Below are positions 51,901 to 60,229 of a stretch of DNA of 64,000 nucleotides, piece after piece. Under the pieces are notes generated by a model, which was not told the DNA's origin, searched no databases, and saw nothing but the letters and a program-made list of their open reading frames with translations. The position numbers were made by a program, and so were the translations under genes. The stretch spans positions 3,100,001-3,164,000 of the forward strand of contig NZ_OY762929.1 in the NCBI RefSeq assembly GCF_963666675.1, read 5' to 3'. Each line of letters starts with the position of its first letter. The first letter of the stretch is position 1. This DNA comes from an uncultured Desulfobacter sp. Its GTDB lineage: Bacteria > Desulfobacterota > Desulfobacteria > Desulfobacterales > Desulfobacteraceae.

Positions 51901-52103
51901 TTATGCAACTGGCATTGGATTGTACGTGTTTGCCATCTGTTTCAGACAGTCCCAACGCCCTGCTTTATAAAATGATCGCAGCATAATCATTTTTTCTGCA
52001 TTCTCTCGATACCAAAAAGTGCATGGGCCTTTAAGGCGTAAATTCACGACGTTTCGAATTGAACTTTCAATAGCACCGCTGCCAATAGGCAAATTCTGTA
52101 GAG
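51901..52103 (-). pseudogene. C-terminal relic of a transposase
   Basis: LQNLPIGSGAIESSIRNVVN, then LRLKGPCTFWYRENAEKMIMLRS and YKAGRWDCL, is the C-terminal part of a DDE transposase (the GSGAIES...NLRLKG...FW..ENAE pattern). The N-terminal and catalytic parts are gone. It is joined to the MBL fragment, marking a deletion that followed an insertion. Confidence 0.75.
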
Positions 52104-52275
52104 GGTGTATAATAACATATAAAATTTAATTTGGACATTTGAACCGGACTACAAGATTGGTACCAGAATTTAGATTAAAGACTTGAGCTATACCATAAGT
52201 CCGGGGTTTTTATTTGCTTTATTTCATTGAAATAGTTGTGTGATTTTTTCAACTCGTGTAGTGTAAACTTCAGGG

Positions 52276-53057
52276 TTGCATAAAAAAAGATGTGAATATA
52301 TCCTCAAATGTTTTCAGCATATCAAATCACATCTTGCAGGGGTAGTATTGGAATCACGTGTGGATGGAACGTTTTTTAACAAAAATATCGTTTCTTTAAT
52401 GGCGTTCAACCAAATCAAATTTACTGCTTCTGGGCCCTTTGCCAGATTTTCAGAACTTAAGCAGGTGATTGAAACATGTGAATCATGGAGTGACATTGAT
52501 AAAACCTGGTCATATTTTGAAAGCCAGTGGAAGCCAAAGTCTTGGAATGATGAATATAGGGTTGTTTGTACCAGAAAAAAAGTAAAGAAGCCTCAAAAAA
52601 AGCCCACTTCAGCTTGATCTGTTTGAACCGGTTTCCCGAGAATACCAATCTAAGGTGATTCTAACCAACAAAACTGAATCAGCAAACGCCATTGTACTGT
52701 TTCATAATGGTCGTGGTTCTCAGGAACTATTGTTCGGTCACGCCGAGAATGATATGGCCCTTAGCTTGATCCCTTGTAAAAGGCTTGGGGCAAACCAAGT
52801 TTTCACTTTATCTTCGATTATGGCTCACAATTTTTCAAGGGAGATGCAAATGGTTGCCATCCTGCCGCAAGTAGGGCCAAAGCCAAGCGTCCGGCTGCAC
52901 GGACGTTTCAAAATTTGCAGACCATACGCCGCCAAATCATACAAAGAACCGGTCGTTAATACGCCCGCAGGGGAAACACACCCTGACAATTAGTCCGAAT
53001 ACTGCCGTCAAGCAGGATTTGCTATTTTTAATGGACACGTTGCAAAAAGCTGCTTGA
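52276..53057 (+). pseudogene. Frameshifted IS1380-family transposase remnant
   Basis: Three frames in a row match an IS1380-type transposase. The first has LESRVDGTFFNKNIVSLM and FARFSELKQVIE then WKPKSWNDEYR. After a frameshift in a run of seven A (about 52600) comes QLDLFEPVSREYQSKVILTN, FHNGRGSQELLFGH, and LGANQVFTLSSIMAHNFSREMQM. A second shift near 52905 restores QTIRRQIIQRTGRLIRPQGK and the end LLFLMDTLQKAA. The N-terminus with the first Asp is missing. Dead element. Confidence 0.8.
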
Positions 53058-53149
53058 TATTAAGTAAATTTTTCAATTTTTTTGCAACGCCAAGGTAAAT
53101 ACTATGGGCAGACAAAATTAGTTGTGTGTGATGCATAGAGGATTTCAAT

Positions 53150-53584
53150 ATGAGTTTAGATGTCTACTATAAAACAGGGGTGTTGTGGCAGGATCTTCAG
53201 CATAAAGAATTAATTGACCTTTTTAATAAATTATCTGATCAAAATCAGAAAGCTGATTCTTCATCATTTACACATACGATTGGATTTCTTGTAATGTATG
53301 CCAACCAACATTTAAGCCTTGAAGAAGGATATATGGACGAATATGAATATCCTGATGCAGAGTATCATAAAAAGGCTCATAAGGAGTTCATTAGAAAATT
53401 AAAATCGTTCAGGAAAGACCATAATTCTTTTTCTCATGATGCCATCGAAAATCTTTTAAAGGATATCAAAGAATGGATTATCAACCACATTCTAGAAAAT
53501 GATAAAAAATTCGGATCATTTGTTCTTGCAAAGGAGGAACAGAATTTTTTTAAGAATAAATGGTCAACATCAAATGAGGTATAA
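53150..53584 (+). CDS. Bacteriohemerythrin
   Basis: 144 residues, a single hemerythrin domain. Di-iron ligands appear in order: His in DLQHKELIDLFN, His and Glu in NQHLSLEEGYM, His pair in YHKKAHKEF, and His and Asp in IINHILENDKKFG. It binds O2 (or another small gas) reversibly; in anaerobes it is thought to help oxygen sensing, delivery or detoxification. It stands alone within the relic region, between a dead IS1380 and the inverted 92-bp-type repeat. AGGATTTCAAT precedes the ATG. Confidence 0.88.
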   Translation: MSLDVYYKTGVLWQDLQHKELIDLFNKLSDQNQKADSSSFTHTIGFLVMYANQHLSLEEGYMDEYEYPDAEYHKKAHKEFIRKLKSFRKDHNSFSHDAIENLLKDIKEWIINHILENDKKFGSFVLAKEEQNFFKNKWSTSNEV

Positions 53585-53690
53585 AGTTATTTATATTCGA
53601 ACGACTGAAACACTGGTAGCCGTAGTGTTTAATTTTCCCGGTAGTCCTGCCTATTTTGAATCTTGGGAAAGCGTTTAGGGTGTTTTTATA

Positions 53691-53788
53691 TGAAAGAGTT
53701 TGATAACTTATTGAATTCTTTCATTCTTCATTGTGGGCCGAAGCCTGGGTCATGATAGACCTTGCTCGGCCCATGGCCGTTATATGAA
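53691..53788 (-). repeat. Inverted-orientation copy of the two-hairpin repeat
   Basis: The reverse complement matches the 1329-1428 copy almost base for base: first hairpin arms at 53733-53740 and 53768-53775, then the AATGAAAGAATTCAATAAGTTATC segment and TCTTTCATATAAA. It lies about 100 bp past the hemerythrin stop. The gap 53585-54114 otherwise contains the IS-end-like repeats but no gene. Confidence 0.85.
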
Positions 53789-53913
53789 ACGAAAAAAGAT
53801 TTGGTTTTCAGTGATACCAACCCTTATTATGTCTGTAGCCATTCTTGCCCTTTATCCCCCCTTTACTTAACACCTCTGTATCAAAAAGAGATTATTAAAG
53901 GTAACTGCTCCCG

Positions 53914-54039
53914 CTGTGTCAGGATAGTTGTCGTGTCGAACGAAAAGCAAAAAAATACAATTTGAACAGGGCGGGGAATGGACATGAACAGTGGAGCCCC
54001 CTGTGTCAAGATAGTTGTCGCCTCTCCTGACACAGGGGG
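53914..54039. repeat. IS-end-like direct and inverted repeats
   Basis: CTGTGTCAGGATAGTTGTCG (53914) recurs with one change at 54001, 87 bp later. The second copy also forms a hairpin, with CCCCCTGTGTCA (53997) pairing to TGACACAGGGGG (ends 54039). Direct plus inverted copies of such a 20-mer recall the ends of IS21-like elements, but no transposase remains between them. Confidence 0.55.
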
Positions 54040-54114
54040 ATACATATAATGGTGGGCGACGAATCATAGAAAGATTTTTGGGTTTTTAATTCCTCAAAAT
54101 TTCTAACCCAAAAA

Positions 54115-54744
54115 TCAACGGTTCGTCCAGTGGATTTTGGTGGTTGGAAATATCCTATAAATTGCTTTAACTTCGACGCCAATATAAAATAATACAGCTA
54201 TCGCAATACCCATAGCATGGCTGACAGGCATTATTACAAATGGCTGATGCCCCCAATAGGGTAATATGGAGGCGTTGCTGTATAGTTCTATGGCAACTTT
54301 AACCGGAAGAAAAATTATTATACCTTGGCAAACAGTCCGCCAGTGTTCTTCTCCCATTTTCAAAAGAGCACAATAATATATCAAACCACAAGAGATACCG
54401 GACAATCCACCATAATAAATCATATCGGGCTTAAAAAGTAATAAAGCCATACATATCCCAAAGGTCATCAAAGTGTATAGAAATAAAAATTGGGAAGAGC
54501 TTTTTCTTTCAACAATCCAGCCTGAAATTACAAACACCAAAAGATTATAGACAAGGTGGTTGATGCTAAAATGAACCCAATGAGATGAAAACAGACGCCA
54601 GATCTCACCGTTGAAGATTGCTTCCCTGTCAAATATTAATATTGAGGTGGTCTCAGGTAAAAGAAAAGTTCCCATACTAATAAAAACGATAGAGAAGGTT
54701 ATTATTGGTATTTTTTTTAGTGTTTGCGCTTTTTTTTGATCCAT
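54115..54744 (-). CDS. Rhombosortase (rhomboid-family GlyGly-CTERM protease)
   Basis: 209 residues with about six membrane segments. The rhombosortase signature is present: an early WRLFSSHWVHFSINHLVYNL (His57, His63, Asn67), the active-site Ser115 in YGGLSGISCGL (GLSG rather than GASG), and His176 in MPVSHAMGI. Rhombosortases cut the C-terminal GlyGly-CTERM sorting signal of exported proteins. The gene immediately upstream encodes a lipoprotein with exactly such a signal, and the two overlap by 28 bp, making a dedicated pair. Confidence 0.85.
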   Translation of the reverse strand: MDQKKAQTLKKIPIITFSIVFISMGTFLLPETTSILIFDREAIFNGEIWRLFSSHWVHFSINHLVYNLLVFVISGWIVERKSSSQFLFLYTLMTFGICMALLLFKPDMIYYGGLSGISCGLIYYCALLKMGEEHWRTVCQGIIIFLPVKVAIELYSNASILPYWGHQPFVIMPVSHAMGIAIAVLFYIGVEVKAIYRIFPTTKIHWTNR

Positions 54745-55586
54745 AAGCCGTATCCACCCAAAAAGGTTAAAAAAATAATAAATGAAGCATCAAGACTTCC
54801 GCCGCCTGTATAACCAGGCCGATGAGTTATCTGATAATCTTCTGGGGCTTCTTTTATTTTTTCTTTAAATAATTGAAGTTGGGTATCAAGATTCTTAATT
54901 AGATCTGAACTGGCCACTTTAAAACTATCAAGGCTGTCTTTTCGAAGTTTCTCTGTAAGATTAACCGGTGTTGCATTACTCTTGATGTGGTTAGTTCCAG
55001 GGGCCCTGAAAAGCATTTTTCGACTTGAGATATCATAAACAGTTGCATCCACCATAGTGTGGGTATCATTTTTTTCACCGGGAATTATATAAGCACCAAT
55101 GATAGTCCAGTATGTGATAGAGGCCAAACCCTCATCGGTAAATTGAGTCTGGTCATAGGACAGAAGTGTGATAACATCAATGCCATACATTGTACGGATT
55201 TGATCTAAATTGCTAAAACCGCCATCATTCATTAGATAGGCAGACGGTATAAGCTCGATTGACTTTACAAAATCATATTTTTTAAAATGATGACTCACTT
55301 CCCTCATCAAGTCCATTTTATCAGTTTCTGTTAAGGCTTGGCTTTGCGCACTGTTCTCCGGTACAAAAGCGATGCCGACCCTTAATGGAAGAGCTAACCG
55401 AGGGATGCCCGGGACTTCGACATGATTCTGTCTGTCAGGATATAGATATTGCACGACACTGCTGCTGCGATGTTGTTTCGTCTGGATTCCGCATCCTGGC
55501 GTCAAAATTAGGGTTGCGGTTAATAGCAAAATCAGCTTGAAGATATTCCAAAAGTTCATCAGGGTCATTCTCCTTATGTAATTCAA
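54717..55586 (-). CDS. Rhombotarget lipoprotein with GlyGly-CTERM signal
   Basis: 289 residues. N-terminal lipoprotein signal with lipobox LTPGC (Cys32), so it is acylated and exported. The middle is a mixed domain (about 60-230) with no enzyme motif. The C-terminus (from about 261) is the sorting signal: GGGS, a hydrophobic helix (ASFIIFLTFLGGYGLWI), then KKKRKH. This matches the rhombosortase substrate pattern, and the neighbouring gene encodes that protease. The combination of lipoprotein and GlyGly-CTERM is the rhombotarget-lipoprotein family. The start could be ATG 55586 or 55559 (MNFWNIF). Confidence 0.85.
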   Translation of the reverse strand: MNYIRRMTLMNFWNIFKLILLLTATLILTPGCGIQTKQHRSSSVVQYLYPDRQNHVEVPGIPRLALPLRVGIAFVPENSAQSQALTETDKMDLMREVSHHFKKYDFVKSIELIPSAYLMNDGGFSNLDQIRTMYGIDVITLLSYDQTQFTDEGLASITYWTIIGAYIIPGEKNDTHTMVDATVYDISSRKMLFRAPGTNHIKSNATPVNLTEKLRKDSLDSFKVASSDLIKNLDTQLQLFKEKIKEAPEDYQITHRPGYTGGGSLDASFIIFLTFLGGYGLWIKKKRKH

Positions 55587-55711
55587 CTCTATTATTGTTA
55601 ATAATTCTTATAGCATCACCTTAGTTTAAAGAATATCAGTCCAATTTTAGAATCAAAGGAGATGAAATTGATTCCCAAAGGGCATGAATACGGCATTTGG
55701 ACTGATCGAAT

Positions 55712-56143
55712 CTAAGAACACCCGATGAGTGTCAAAAAAACAGTTCGCTTTCGGGGACCATTGTCATGGTTGATCACCACAACCTGCTGCCAGGTGCCCA
55801 AGGTCAACTTGCCGTCCCGGACCGGAATGCTTACCGAAGGGCCAAGTAAGGCCGCCTGGACATGGCTGTGGCCGTTACCGTCATGCCAGGCCTGCTCATG
55901 GGCGTATTCAAGGCCCGGCGGTGCCAGGGCGGTGACGGCCCGTTTCAGGTCCGCCACAACGCCCGGTTCATACTCAATGGTGGTCACCGATCCGGTTGAC
56001 CCCTTAATGAAGACATCCAGGTTTCCGGTTTTGACGCCGCTGCATTTTATCCAGCCCCGGAGTTCAGAGGTGATGTCTTGAATATCCGGCCCCGTGGCCA
56101 GATCTACGGAGAGGTGATATGTATGCAATTGTAAATTTGTCAC
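55712..56143 (-). CDS. YjbQ-family protein (UPF0047)
   Basis: 143 residues with the YjbQ motifs: KGSTGSVTTIEYEPG near 47-61, HDGNGHSHVQAALLGPSV near 87-104 with the metal-binding His pair, and LGTWQQVVVINHDN near 116. YjbQ proteins have been linked to thiamine-phosphate synthase activity in vitro and to metal binding; the cellular role is unclear. Leftward single gene between the rhombotarget gene and tyrS; 56 bp after tyrS, so may be co-transcribed. Confidence 0.9.
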   Translation of the reverse strand: MTNLQLHTYHLSVDLATGPDIQDITSELRGWIKCSGVKTGNLDVFIKGSTGSVTTIEYEPGVVADLKRAVTALAPPGLEYAHEQAWHDGNGHSHVQAALLGPSVSIPVRDGKLTLGTWQQVVVINHDNGPRKRTVFLTLIGCS

Positions 56144-56199
56144 GACGAATCCATATCAATATACATAACCGCTGTAAAGTTGTACTTGTAATTTTTGGG

Positions 56200-57486
56200 T
56201 CAGTCTTCCATCTTTACTCGATGAAATCTTTTTTTGCCTGCCCTTAGGATCACTTCACCATTTTTAAGATGGCCGGCATCAATCAATGCATCGAAAGCGG
56301 CTACCGTCTCACCATTAATATATGCACCGCCTTGATTGATCAGGCGCCTTGCCTCACCGCCGGATTTGGCAAGTCCGGTGCGAAAAAAAAGTTCAAAGGC
56401 CGGCACCCCATTTGTCAGCCTATCACGGGATATACAGGTGGTGGGAAGATTGATCTCGTTTTTATTTTCGATCTGCCTGGGAATGCGCGATGAAGGCATA
56501 ATATTTTCCGAAATCGTACAATTTCCAAAAACCGCGGCCGAAGCGGATTTGGCATTTAATGCCGTTTCCCTGCCGTGGGCCAGACAGGTGCATTCAAACG
56601 CAAGCACCTGTTTTGCCAGATTTAATTCACCATCCGTCAGCCGTGCCACCTGACGGATTTCCTGCAAAGGCAGAAAAGTGAAAAGCGCTAAAAAACGTTC
56701 CACATCCCTGTCATCGGTATTCATCCAGAATTGATAGTATTCATACGGGGAGGTTTTTTCAGGGTCAAGCCATACCGCATTGCCGGCGGTTTTGCCCATT
56801 TTGCTGCCGTCACTTTTGGTGATCAGTTTATAGGTGATGCCAAATGCCGTTTCGTGTCGGCTTTTGCGGACCAGTTCAACGCCGGCAAGAATATTTCCCC
56901 ATTGATCACTTCCGCCCATTTGCAGCCGGCAGTCATGGCGGTCAAATAGCGTTAGAAAATCAAAGGCCTGTAAAAGCATGTAATTGAATTCGATAAAACT
57001 CAGCCCGGCTTCGGATTCAATTCTCTGTCGATAGCTTTCAGCTTTGATCATTTTATTGATGCTGAAATGCCGCCCGATATCCCTGAGAAACGGAACATAT
57101 TCAAGGGATGCAAGCCAATCTGCGTTATTTGCCAGAAGGGCCTTTCCGCCACTAAAATCGATAAATCTTGATAGTTGGCTTTTGATGGCCTGAACATTTT
57201 TATCAATGGTGTCCAAGGTCATCATCTGCCGCATTTCGTTTTTTCCGCTGGGATCGCCTATCCGGCCGGTGCCGCCGCCGACCAGGGCGATGGGGATATG
57301 GCCATGCTGCTGCATATGTGCAAGGGACATAATGGGGACCAGGTGGCCCACATGAAGGCTGTCGGCAGTCGGATCAAAACCGATATAGCAGTGCAGTCCC
57401 TCCGCCTTCAGGTAAATTTCCAGCTGTTCGTCATGGGTTTGATTATCGATAAAACCACGTTCTTTTAACACATTCAATACTGTCAT
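56200..57486 (-). CDS. tyrS: Tyrosyl-tRNA synthetase
   Basis: 428 residues, class I aminoacyl-tRNA synthetase that charges tRNA-Tyr. The ATP site has HVGH at 45-48 (HIGH-type) and KMGKT at 229-233 (KMSKS-type). Tyrosine recognition is in YIGFDPTADSLH and the SDQWGN loop near 193-198. The C-terminal S4-like RNA-binding domain starts near 360 (GGEARRLINQGGAYING). The ATG is preceded by CGGAG. The 5' leader has two consecutive hairpins, the last ending in nine U residues 35 bases before the start codon, which suggests attenuation control. Confidence 0.96.
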   Translation of the reverse strand: MTVLNVLKERGFIDNQTHDEQLEIYLKAEGLHCYIGFDPTADSLHVGHLVPIMSLAHMQQHGHIPIALVGGGTGRIGDPSGKNEMRQMMTLDTIDKNVQAIKSQLSRFIDFSGGKALLANNADWLASLEYVPFLRDIGRHFSINKMIKAESYRQRIESEAGLSFIEFNYMLLQAFDFLTLFDRHDCRLQMGGSDQWGNILAGVELVRKSRHETAFGITYKLITKSDGSKMGKTAGNAVWLDPEKTSPYEYYQFWMNTDDRDVERFLALFTFLPLQEIRQVARLTDGELNLAKQVLAFECTCLAHGRETALNAKSASAAVFGNCTISENIMPSSRIPRQIENKNEINLPTTCISRDRLTNGVPAFELFFRTGLAKSGGEARRLINQGGAYINGETVAAFDALIDAGHLKNGEVILRAGKKRFHRVKMED

Positions 57487-57520
57487 CTTTGACTCCGGTT
57501 AAATTAATTCCACATAGGAT

Positions 57521-57605
57521 AAAAAAAAAGAGCTGCAACATCCTTCGGGTGTGTCACAGCTCTTTAAACTAAAAATGCTGCGGGCACGTTTGGCCCACAG
57601 CATTT
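57521..57605 (-). promoter_or_regulatory. Tandem-hairpin leader with terminator upstream of tyrS
   Basis: Read on the tyrS strand, AAATGCTGTGGGCC...GCCCGCAGCATTT forms the first hairpin (57573-57605). The second is AAAGAGCTG...CAGCTCTTT (57527-57565) with an inner ACA/TGT and CC/GG pairing, followed by nine T residues. This is a strong Rho-independent terminator between any promoter and tyrS, with no other leftward gene ahead, so a transcription attenuator or leader control is likely. No T-box consensus is visible. The gap 57606-57975 shows nothing else convincing. Confidence 0.65.
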
Positions 57606-57975
57606 ATTTTACGTTTGTTTTTTTATGTCAGATCACGAAAGAAACACCATGGCGGCCGGATATGGATAATATCCGCAATAATAATATACCTGATTGGCTG
57701 TCATATCATGTCTCATGAAAAAGGATTTAATCTTTTTTGGCCTGAAACACAAGATATTTCCATAAACAGTCAAACCAATACGGCCAGTCCGTCTTGCCGG
57801 CGGCGACATCTGCTTGACAAGAAGAAAGGTCTCATCCTATAGAAGGTGTCGCTAATTTTTAAATGCAGCAACCACGGGCTGGACTGTTTTTTATCCGGTT
57901 TCAGTCCCCGACAATAATTGTACTATTTATGCAGATCACACAGACTTTCACATAATGAATTGAGGAAACAACACG

Positions 57976-59622
57976 ATGGCAATGACTGACATGTCTCCCC
58001 AAGCGGCTATTGATCACTGGTTAAAGGAGTATGACGGTGAAACAGTTTCAGCAGCACACTTTTTGTGTGACCGCCATGCAGGGATTCCTGAAAAGATTGC
58101 ACTGTTCTATGAAGATGCAGAAGGCAATGCATCAAAATGGACCTTTCGAGAACTCAAGGACCGTTCCTCAAAAATGGCCGGTTTTTTAAGGTCCATCGGC
58201 GTAAAAAAAGGCGACCGGGTGGCGGCCCTTTTGCCTAAATCACCGGAGCTTGTGATCACAACCCTGGCAACCTGGCGTATCGGTGCGGCATATGTACCCC
58301 TGTTCACCGCCTTTGGATCGGACGCCATCGAACATCGGGTCAGTGACAGTGGCGCCAAGGTGTTGATCACCAACACAGTCCATCGTCCCAAAGTATCAGA
58401 TACCGCATGTTACAAAGAGGACCGGGTGGCCGTGGTCACCATCGCCGGTGACGGCGGTCGGGGTGTTGAGAGAGGCGACTACAGCTTCTGGCATGAGCTT
58501 GAAACCGCCCAGGCCGTTGACGTCCCCGAGCCGGTCCGGGGCGATGACCTTTTGATCATGCTGTTTACCTCTGGCACCACAGGAAGCCCCAAAGGGGTTG
58601 AAGTGCCGGTCAAGTCCCTGGCCGCCTTTCATGCCTATATGGAGTTCGGCCTGGATATGTGCGAAGACGACATGTACTGGAACATGGCAGATCCGGGATG
58701 GGCATACGGTCTTTACTATAACCTGATCGGACCGTTGCTTGTGGGCAAATCCACCCTCTTTTACGGCGGGGCCTTTTCGCCTGAAAATGTGTTCCGTATT
58801 TTGAGCAAATACCACGTTACCAATTTTGCCTCCGCCCCCACGGCATACCGCGCCCTGAAAGCGGCCGGGGACAAGGTGGCAGCCAGTTACCCCCTTTCAC
58901 TGCGCGTGCTCTCAAGTGCCGGTGAACCCTTGAACCCTGAAGTGATTGAATGGAGCAAAAAACTATGGGGGATCCCCATCCACGACCATTTTGGACAGAC
59001 GGAACTTGGCATGGCTGCAAACAATCATCACAGGCAAGACCTTAAGGGTGAATTGAAAATGGGCTCCATGGGGATCTCCATGCCCGGATTCCGGATGGCG
59101 GTTATCGATGAAAACGGCAACGAAACTGCACCCGGAGAAGAGGGACTTTTTGCCGTGGACACCGAGAACTCTCCTTTATGCTGGTTCCGCGGATACTGGC
59201 AGGATGAAACGCGGACCAAGGAAAAATATGTGGGCGAAAATGGCCGGTATTGCCTTGCCGGGGATACCGTGAGCAAGGATGAAGACGGCTATCTGTTCTT
59301 CAGCGGCCGGTCTGACGATATTATCCTGTGCGCGGGCTATCGCATCGGGCCCTTTGAAGTGGAGAGTGTGCTGATCAAACATCCGGCAGTTGTGGAAGCA
59401 GCCGTGATCGGGGTGCCCGATGAATTGCGGGGAGAAACCATCAAGGCTTTTGTGGCGCTTAAGCAGGGCTTAAACGGTGATGAGGGTCTGGCCGAGGAGC
59501 TTAAAGTTTTTGTCAAAAAACATCTGGCAGCTCACCAGTATCCAAGGATTATAGAATTTACCGACCAGCTGCCCAAAACCCCGTCTGGAAAAATTCAGCG
59601 GTTCCTTTTGCGAAACGCATAA
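57976..59622 (+). CDS. Acyl-CoA synthetase (AMP-dependent, short/medium-chain)
   Basis: 548 residues of the ANL superfamily. The phosphate-binding FTSGTTGSPKG is at 197-207, the adenine loop HFGQTELG near 340, GDTVSKDEDGYLFFSGRSDDIILCAGYRIGPFEVE near 425-460, and the catalytic Lys in PSGKIQR near 540. This full set, including the C-terminal Lys domain, separates it from the OleC-like protein. It activates a short or medium acid to acyl-CoA in the cytoplasm; acetate, propionate or butyrate range is plausible. GAGGAAACAAC precedes the ATG. Followed after 17 bp by the GNAT gene. Confidence 0.9.
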   Translation: MAMTDMSPQAAIDHWLKEYDGETVSAAHFLCDRHAGIPEKIALFYEDAEGNASKWTFRELKDRSSKMAGFLRSIGVKKGDRVAALLPKSPELVITTLATWRIGAAYVPLFTAFGSDAIEHRVSDSGAKVLITNTVHRPKVSDTACYKEDRVAVVTIAGDGGRGVERGDYSFWHELETAQAVDVPEPVRGDDLLIMLFTSGTTGSPKGVEVPVKSLAAFHAYMEFGLDMCEDDMYWNMADPGWAYGLYYNLIGPLLVGKSTLFYGGAFSPENVFRILSKYHVTNFASAPTAYRALKAAGDKVAASYPLSLRVLSSAGEPLNPEVIEWSKKLWGIPIHDHFGQTELGMAANNHHRQDLKGELKMGSMGISMPGFRMAVIDENGNETAPGEEGLFAVDTENSPLCWFRGYWQDETRTKEKYVGENGRYCLAGDTVSKDEDGYLFFSGRSDDIILCAGYRIGPFEVESVLIKHPAVVEAAVIGVPDELRGETIKAFVALKQGLNGDEGLAEELKVFVKKHLAAHQYPRIIEFTDQLPKTPSGKIQRFLLRNA

Positions 59623-59639
59623 AGCAAAACAAAAACCAT

Positions 59640-60042
59640 ATGAAATATTCAGTGATGCAACCCGGGCAGGAAAAGATTGTCATCAATATAGTTAAGGAAG
59701 CCTTTGATAAAAGCGTTGCTCCGGATTTATCCCAGGAGGGTATTGAAACGTTTTTTCAATTTGCAAATATAAAGAGCCTGGCACAAAGGACAAAATCCGA
59801 ATCGTTCGCTATAATATCTTATCAAAACGACAAAGCGGTTGGAGTCATAGAGATTAAAGATAACTGCCATATAGCTATGTATTTTGTGAAACCACAATAT
59901 CAAAGAAAAGGGTACGGAAAGGCTTTATTTAACCAGGCACTTTCTAAAATAATTGCCAAAAGAGACGGCATTGATAAGATAACTGTAAATTCATCTTTAA
60001 ACGCGGTCTCTTCCTATGAGCGGCTCGGCTTTAAAATACAAA
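59640..60042 (+). pseudogene. GNAT acetyltransferase, 5' part, interrupted by an IS
   Basis: 134 codons of a GNAT domain (GVIEIKDNCHIAMYFVKPQYQRKGYGKALFNQ has the acetyl-CoA loop QRKGYGKA). The frame runs to GFKIQ and is then cut by the mobile element at 60043; the stop codon at 60057-60059 lies inside the element. Removing 60043-62754 and one 9-bp duplication joins it in frame to SKEQCANGIRFIPMALVL ending TGA at 62817-62819, a typical GNAT C-terminus. The insertion is therefore recent. The loss of about 18 C-terminal residues probably weakens or abolishes function. Confidence 0.9.
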
Positions 60043-60229
60043 GGGTGCGGCTCTTTTGAAACATATGAAAGCCATGGTCATTAAAGGTGTTCAGGGTTGT
60101 TAGTCTTATTTTTATGCTGCTTTCCAGCAAGATAATTCATTTGTCAGTGACTATCTGATGTAAATTGCAAAAATTTCCTGGACAGCGAGTCATAATTCCG
60201 TTATGAAAGAATAGCGGGAGGTAGATGAC

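Noticed and set aside
57615..57842. A 75-codon rightward frame before the acyl-CoA synthetase.
   Set aside because: No ribosome binding site, no domain and erratic composition.
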